From positions 1,550,001 to 1,614,000 of the forward strand of contig NZ_KV917372.1 of assembly GCF_002019635.1 (NCBI RefSeq): DNA of 64,000 bases, in the 5' to 3' direction. Under the pieces are notes generated by a model. The model ran no database searches. It was not told where the DNA came from and was given only the letters and a program-made list of their open reading frames with translations. The position numbers and the translations under genes were made by a program. The stretch's first letter is position 1, and every line of letters starts with the position of its first letter. Below are positions 63,048 to 64,000 of this stretch, in pieces. The stretch comes from Metabacillus halosaccharovorans. GTDB taxonomy: Bacteria; Bacillota; Bacilli; Bacillales; Bacillaceae.

Positions 63048-63076
63048 CGACTTACCGCCAAGAATGGCGGAAGTCG
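63048..63076. terminator. Hairpin between the M50B-like and small-protein genes
   Basis: CGACTT-a-CCGCC and GGCGG-AAGTCG form an 11-bp stem with one bulge and a 6-base loop. On the minus strand it is followed by TGTTTTTC. It may be a second terminator for the M50B-like gene. Confidence 0.6.
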
Positions 63077-63136
63077 ATGTCTTTTCTTATACTTTAATCC
63101 TTTAGTATAGTTAAACTTTCTTAAAGTATAAAAAGA

Positions 63137-63162
63137 CCTTAACTTACAAACATAAGTTAAGG
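63137..63162 (-). terminator. Terminator after the M50B-like gene
   Basis: CCTTAACTTA and TAAGTTAAGG form a perfect 10-bp stem with a 6-base loop, and the minus strand continues TCTTTTTAT. Confidence 0.8.
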
Positions 63163-63228
63163 CCTCAGAATATAGACAGCTGCAAAGTGATCTGTTGTGA
63201 TTTCTCTTATAGTGATTTACTCTTATTT

Positions 63229-63885
63229 TTATCCTAATCCAAAATTTACTCCCCAAAAATTGAGCGCAATAAAATATCCGGTATAAAGTGACTGACTAAG
63301 AAGGATGAAGCATCCAAGCATTGTTGGCAATAATTTCACACTGGAAAAAATTCCACCTTCAGCATTCTTTTTCCTAAAGCTTTTTCTCCAAATTTTAAAC
63401 ACGTTAATAATCGATTGGATAAGAATAAACGATGCTAGAAAAATACCTATGTGCATAATGGCGAAATCGATCTTGAAATAAATGGGTAAAGCTAAGAAAG
63501 TAACAAAAGACAATGCCCAAACGATACCTCTAACATTCCGAATCCAAAATAAACTAGTAACTAATAATACCCCAATAAATAGGAACAGAATTAGTTGATA
63601 GTTTTGCTTTGAAACTAAATAAAATAAACCAACTACTACAAGAGATTCACATGTATGTCCACCATATGTGATAAGAATGTGTTTCATGCGGGAATGTGAA
63701 TGTTCATTTAAATTAACCGATTTTTGACCAATCTTTATTTTTTTCGCATTTTTCCCTTCTATTAATAATCGAATTACTTCATGGCACAGCTTGTTACAGC
63801 AAGAAAAATAATGTCTCACTAAAGGAATGTAAGCGACTATTAACGCCATTAATAAATAAACAAATAAAGGGTATAGATTATTCAT
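63229..63885 (-). CDS. M50B-like membrane protein with degenerate zinc motif
   Basis: A 218-residue multi-pass membrane protein resembling M50 family metallopeptidases of the M50B type. The expected HExxH in the first helical part reads LCHEVIRLLIEGKNAKKI at residues 33-50, so the second His is Arg39. A later YGGHTCESLVVVGLFYLV segment corresponds to the second conserved helix of the family. Without the second His zinc binding and proteolysis are doubtful. GGAAGGAG precedes the ATG. Partners and role are unknown. Confidence 0.65.
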   Translation of the reverse strand: MNNLYPLFVYLLMALIVAYIPLVRHYFSCCNKLCHEVIRLLIEGKNAKKIKIGQKSVNLNEHSHSRMKHILITYGGHTCESLVVVGLFYLVSKQNYQLILFLFIGVLLVTSLFWIRNVRGIVWALSFVTFLALPIYFKIDFAIMHIGIFLASFILIQSIINVFKIWRKSFRKKNAEGGIFSSVKLLPTMLGCFILLSQSLYTGYFIALNFWGVNFGLG

Positions 63886-63925
63886 CAGGAATCTCCTTCC
63901 TCAATAAAATACGAACAAAAGCACA

Positions 63926-64000
63926 AGCGCCTTGATCAGCCTCGGGCAAATAAGACGCAAAGGAATAGAAGACGTTCTTTGTCTTCAATTCCTTTGTGGC
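63926..64000. repeat. Partial dispersed Bacillus-type repeat at window edge
   Basis: The sequence AAGCGCCTTGATCAGCC, then a gap, then GCAAAGGAAT-AGAAGAC and its near-complement GTCTTC-ATTCCTTTG resembles intergenic palindromic elements common in Bacillus genomes (beginning AAGCGCCTTG-TCAGCC). This resemblance is from memory. The element is cut by the window edge. Confidence 0.45.

Overview
The window comes from a low-GC Gram-positive bacterium, most likely a member of the Bacillaceae. This rests on strong GGAGG-type ribosome binding sites, rare GTG and TTG starts, CcpA-type cre sites, and gene sets typical of Bacillus: rhaEW-rhaR-rhaB-rhaA-rhaM, lutABC, an rsbQ-rsbP pair, LtaS, a YtvI-like protein, and YesM/YesN-type two-component systems beside sugar ABC importers. 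No tRNA, rRNA, CRISPR array, phage or transposase gene was seen.

Positions 1-33144 are a large polysaccharide-utilisation region, almost entirely on the minus strand. Block A (1-1610) has the start of a formylglycine-type sulfatase and a GPH symporter, with a divergent AraC regulator at 1991-2794 that appears to lack an AUG/GUG/UUG start. Block B (2968-15739) encodes a YesL-like protein, an ABC importer without its ATPase, a GH88 unsaturated-uronyl hydrolase, a YesM/YesN sensor pair, a DUF2264 protein and a heparinase II/III-like protein. Block C (16005-33144) encodes a second YesM/YesN pair, a second ATPase-less importer, a full-length GH78 rhamnosidase, a secreted 1266-residue GH59-like enzyme, and, divergently, a GPH symporter plus a short GH78-like protein. 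Together the enzymes point to a sulfated polymer rich in rhamnose and uronic acid, possibly with beta-galactose. Ulvan-like or sulfated arabinogalactan-like glycans are the leading guesses. Most of the enzymes have no signal peptide, so oligosaccharides appear to be imported and dismantled inside the cell.

Positions 33179-53192 hold the metabolic end of the pathway: a cupin-AraC regulator, an RsbP/RsbQ energy-stress pair, a sugar MFS transporter with rhamnose mutarotase (rhaM), a lipoprotein-HK-RR sensing operon, rhaB-rhaA, another cupin-AraC regulator, rhaR, rhaEW and lutABC. RhaEW splits rhamnulose-1-phosphate to DHAP and lactaldehyde and oxidises lactaldehyde to lactate, and LutABC takes lactate on to pyruvate. 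Rhamnose can therefore be traced from polymer to central metabolism inside one window. Near-consensus cre sites upstream of several of these operons imply carbon catabolite repression.

Positions 53193-64000 look like ordinary chromosome: LtaS, a YtvI-like membrane protein, an SDR divergent from a TetR regulator with clear palindromes, a small alarmone synthetase, a methyltransferase, a Cof-type HAD phosphatase, a LacI regulator preceded by a 50-residue membrane protein, and an M50B-like protein with a degenerate zinc motif. Two arrays of imperfect tandem repeats (38316-38524 and 53356-53785) have different sequences but the same 52-bp period and a shared inverted core. They are the oddest DNA-level structure in the window.
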